From positions 1,488,001 to 1,552,000 of the forward strand of contig NZ_QCXS01000002.1 of NCBI RefSeq assembly GCF_003260015.1: 64,000 bases of DNA, read 5' to 3'. Numbering within the stretch: the stretch's first letter is position 1; the number at the start of each line of letters is the position of its first letter. This DNA is from Nakamurella deserti. Lineage in GTDB: Bacteria > Actinomycetota > Actinomycetes > Mycobacteriales > Nakamurellaceae. Below, in pieces: positions 63,799 to 64,000 of the stretch. The notes beneath the pieces were generated by a model. That model was not told where the DNA came from. It ran no database searches and was given only the letters and a program-made list of their open reading frames with translations. Both the position numbers and the translations under genes were made by a program.

Positions 63799-64000
63799 GT
63801 GCCATTCCCGTCATCCGTCCCGTCGCCGGCCGCTCTCGCGGCCGGTGATCTCGCCTGTCTGTCGACGGACGCCGTGGTCGGCAGCTTCGTCGAACCCGGC
63901 GGCCACACCGTCGTGATCGCCGAGCCCGGCGCCCGTCCTGATCTGTGGGCCGCCTACCTGCACGGCGCACGGGAGAGCTACCGCCAGCACGGCGTCGAGT
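63799..64000 (+). CDS. N-terminal part of an unidentified protein, cut by the window edge
   Basis: The frame from GTG 63799 stays open to the end of the window (67 codons). It begins VPFPSSVPSPAALAAGDLAC and continues VVGSFVEPGGHTVVIAEPG and DLWAAYLHGARESYRQHGVE. The promoter arrangement supports the start. The visible part is too short to assign a family. Confidence 0.55.
   Translation, partial: MPFPSSVPSPAALAAGDLACLSTDAVVGSFVEPGGHTVVIAEPGARPDLWAAYLHGARESYRQHGVE

Overview
This is a GC-rich chromosomal segment from an actinobacterium. GTG and TTG starts are frequent, neighbouring genes often overlap by ATGA, GTGA or TGATG, and several genes look leaderless with TANNNT-like -10 boxes 6-7 bases before the start codon. 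The PAS-ANTAR-LOV gene at 25.7-27.2 kb has the domain order of PAL, the light-dependent RNA-binding protein described from Nakamurella multipartita, so a Nakamurella-like organism is the best guess. That is an inference from one gene type.

Layout. (1) 1-6.1 kb: five translationally coupled genes that look like a four-carbon acid-sugar pathway (OtnK-like kinase cut by the window edge, OtnC-like class II aldolase, Ldh-family dehydrogenase, small monooxygenase-fold protein), ending in a full-length aconitase. (2) 6.1-7.4 kb: a spacer with one copy of a 26-bp repeat, then a nucleotidyltransferase-fold protein. (3) 7.4-19.6 kb: a maltodextrin locus with three cytoplasmic GH13 enzymes, a MalEFGK-type ABC importer and a divergent LacI-family regulator with a palindromic operator candidate. 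(4) 19.7-25.6 kb: a decayed region with frameshifted remnants of a cyclase, an EAL protein, an ABC permease and a YhcG/DUF1016 protein, two more copies of the 26-bp repeat, one intact LLM flavin oxidoreductase and a frameshifted HExxH membrane protein. (5) 25.6-35 kb: a signalling cluster with the PAL photoreceptor and three GAF-ANTAR genes (one frameshifted), mixed with an RseB-like protein plus ABC exporter operon, a lipase-like protein and an Rrf2-family regulator. (6) 35.6-51.9 kb: metabolic and surface genes: sugar isomerase and Gfo/Idh dehydrogenase, a 5 x 72-bp tandem repeat, a TauE-like exporter, a membrane-anchored spermidine-synthase-like protein, a secreted alkaline phosphatase, GT8 and flavin oxidases, a TerD-vWA fusion and a copper amine oxidase. 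(7) 52-63.5 kb: isoprenoid and pigment genes: idi, crtI-crtB, an operon of GGPP synthase, acyltransferase, GT2 and P450, a UbiA prenyltransferase, and a type III PKS, ICMT-like methyltransferase and flavoprotein set resembling srsABC phenolic-lipid operons. A last gene runs off the right edge.

How the genes may work together. The maltodextrin locus imports and hydrolyses oligosaccharides under a local LacI regulator. The carotenoid genes should make lycopene-type pigment, which the P450, glycosyltransferase and acyltransferase could oxidise, glycosylate and acylate. The type III PKS set plus UbiA could make a methylated, hydroxylated and possibly prenylated phenolic or quinone lipid. The blue-light photoreceptor is the most distinctive gene. 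It carries a C-terminal domain that looks like a GGDEF domain without its catalytic motif. No tRNA, rRNA, CRISPR array or intact transposase was seen.
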